Below are positions 12,502-12,870 of a stretch of DNA of 12,870 nt, one piece after another. Origin of the DNA: CAYGBW01 sp964348185. GTDB taxonomy: Bacteria > Desulfobacterota > BSN033 > WVXP01. Within the stretch, counting starts at the first letter, position 1. Each line of letters starts with the position of its first letter. The position numbers and the translations under genes were made by a program. The stretch is from assembly GCA_964348185.1 (NCBI GenBank), contig CAYGBW010000049.1, forward strand, positions 1-12,870. Direction: 5' to 3'. The notes beneath the pieces are model-generated. The model saw only the letters and a list, made by a program, of their open reading frames with translations. It was not told the DNA's origin and did no database searches.

Positions 12502-12575
12502 CTATCAGCGGCTACCCGTTCGAAGAGCGTGCCGAGGACTTGATAGAGGTGATCCGCGTCACGAAAAACAGGCAT
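12502..12575 (-). pseudogene. 5' remnant of a gene with intact ribosome binding site
   Basis: On the minus strand, AGGAGG (12581-12586) precedes an ATG at 12575 that opens MPVFRDADHLYQVLGTLFERV. This is a plausible protein N-terminus of about 24 residues, after which the frame continues for 42 odd, Cys/Trp-rich residues to a stop at 12375. The shift in character falls where the E1-beta remnant begins in another frame, so this looks like the beginning of a gene cut by a deletion. The opening is reminiscent of SCP2 sterol-binding-like small proteins, but that is a weak guess. A truncated 66-aa peptide could still be translated. Confidence 0.45.
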
Positions 12576-12603
12576 GAGTGAACCTCCTAACCCAATATGA
12601 GGC

Positions 12604-12621
12604 GTCTCAAAAGTCTCAAAG
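12604..12621. repeat. Tandem 9-nt repeat GTCTCAAAA/GTCTCAAAG
   Basis: Two adjacent copies (12604-12612 and 12613-12621) differ only in the last base. They lie about 30 nt upstream of the ATG of the truncated gene at 12575, so they could be remains of an operator. Confidence 0.35.
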
Positions 12622-12675
12622 CGTGAAGCTCCCAGACCAAACCCCGGAGCATCTCGTTCAACCTCCAAACTCTCG

Positions 12676-12697
12676 CCTCCCCTTCGATGGGGGGAGG
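12676..12697. repeat. CCTCCCC/GGGGAGG palindrome
   Basis: CCTCCCC (12676-12682) and GGGGAGG (12691-12697) pair around an 8-nt loop. No T-run follows on either strand, so it is not an intrinsic terminator. It resembles short intergenic palindromes dispersed in many genomes; other copies would have to be sought outside the window. Confidence 0.4.
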
Positions 12698-12777
12698 ACT
12701 GGAGGAAGCTTCAATTAACCACAGGATTATGCTGCGAGGTTATTGAATGATAATAGCCGTTCACAGAATCAAAGAAG

Positions 12778-12870
12778 ATGGATGAAGGCAAAAATGTAGG
12801 GGTTCGATTTATCGAACCCGTAAGGAAATCATCAAAGAGGAAAGAGATAAGGCTAAAAGGCTACGATTAT
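12778..12870 (+). CDS. N-terminus of a REP-associated tyrosine transposase (RAYT), cut by window end
   Basis: An open frame runs off the right edge and ends KRKEIRLKGYDY. The pattern RxxIRLxGYDY(S) is the hallmark N-terminal start of RAYT proteins (Y1 transposases of the IS200/IS605 type that act on REP hairpins), after which the HUH catalytic domain would follow outside the window. The REP-like hairpin at 12796-12819 immediately upstream or within the reading frame supports this. The start is uncertain: ATG 12778 is in frame but has only AAGAAG touching it, and that start would place the hairpin inside the coding region. Another reading frame at the end (EIIKEERDKAKR) is also open, so the identification rests on the short signature and the hairpin. 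Confidence 0.6.
   Translation, partial: MDEGKNVGVRFIEPVRKSSKRKEIRLKGYDY
12796..12819 (+). repeat. REP-like hairpin with GTAG foot
   Basis: GTAG (12796-12799) is followed directly by a perfect 9-bp inverted repeat, GGGTTCGAT (12800-12808) and ATCGAACCC (12811-12819), with TT between. A GTAG tetranucleotide at the 5' foot of a short GC-rich hairpin is the defining layout of REP sequences mobilised by RAYT enzymes, and a RAYT-like N-terminus follows at once. Confidence 0.6.

Noticed and set aside
1..12870. CRISPR arrays, rRNA, replication origin, complete insertion sequences
   Set aside because: No regularly spaced repeats, rRNA motifs or complete transposase genes were seen; only a truncated RAYT-like start is present.

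Overview
The window looks like chromosomal DNA of a Gram-negative bacterium, most likely from the Desulfobacterota (deltaproteobacterial) side of the tree or an uncultured relative. This is inferred from moderate GC, a sigma-54 (-24/-12) promoter in front of a PilZ gene, a chromosomally encoded tRNA CCA end, a MaoC-type hydratase, and a REP/RAYT-like element at the right edge. No single marker in the window fixes the taxon.

Left part (1-5515), mostly housekeeping. tilS (minus) encodes tRNA-Ile lysidine synthetase. It is divergent from a two-gene plus-strand operon whose stop and start codons overlap as ATGA: a calcineurin-like metallophosphoesterase, then an HD-domain CCA-adding/poly(A) polymerase family enzyme. 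A monocistronic PilZ gene follows, preceded by a textbook sigma-54 promoter. A small MaoC-fold hydratase lies on the minus strand. A tRNA with anticodon CAT (probably elongator Met) follows, with its own promoter and a 15-bp stem terminator. Three elements here act on tRNA (TilS, the CCA enzyme, the tRNA-CAT gene).

Middle part (5700-11960), a probable glycosylglycerate (compatible solute) island. On the plus strand, a GH63-type glucosylglycerate/mannosylglycerate hydrolase is followed by glucosyl-3-phosphoglycerate synthase (GpgS, GT81). The 198 bp between them hold a 108-nt element closed by a perfect 12-bp inverted repeat. Converging on them from the minus strand are a GT4-like glycosyltransferase of 529 aa and, overlapping it by ATGA, a HAD-superfamily protein. 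Upstream on the same strand lie a doubtful 82-codon ORF and a four-helix membrane protein. The likely chemistry is NDP-glucose plus 3-phosphoglycerate to glucosyl-3-phosphoglycerate (GpgS), possible dephosphorylation (HAD), possible extension with a second sugar (GT4), and recycling by hydrolysis (GH63). The HAD protein has Tyr where phosphatases have their acid/base Asp, so the phosphatase step is not secure.

Right part (11960-12870), a decayed and repeat-rich stretch. It contains a compact 44-nt nested inverted-repeat (three-way-junction) element. It also contains an apparent deletion scar joining the first codons of one gene, with an intact Shine-Dalgarno, to the last ~34 codons of a 2-oxoacid dehydrogenase E1-beta gene. 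A CCTCCCC palindrome follows. At the very edge a REP-like hairpin with a GTAG foot overlaps or abuts the N-terminus of what looks like a REP-associated tyrosine transposase cut by the window end.
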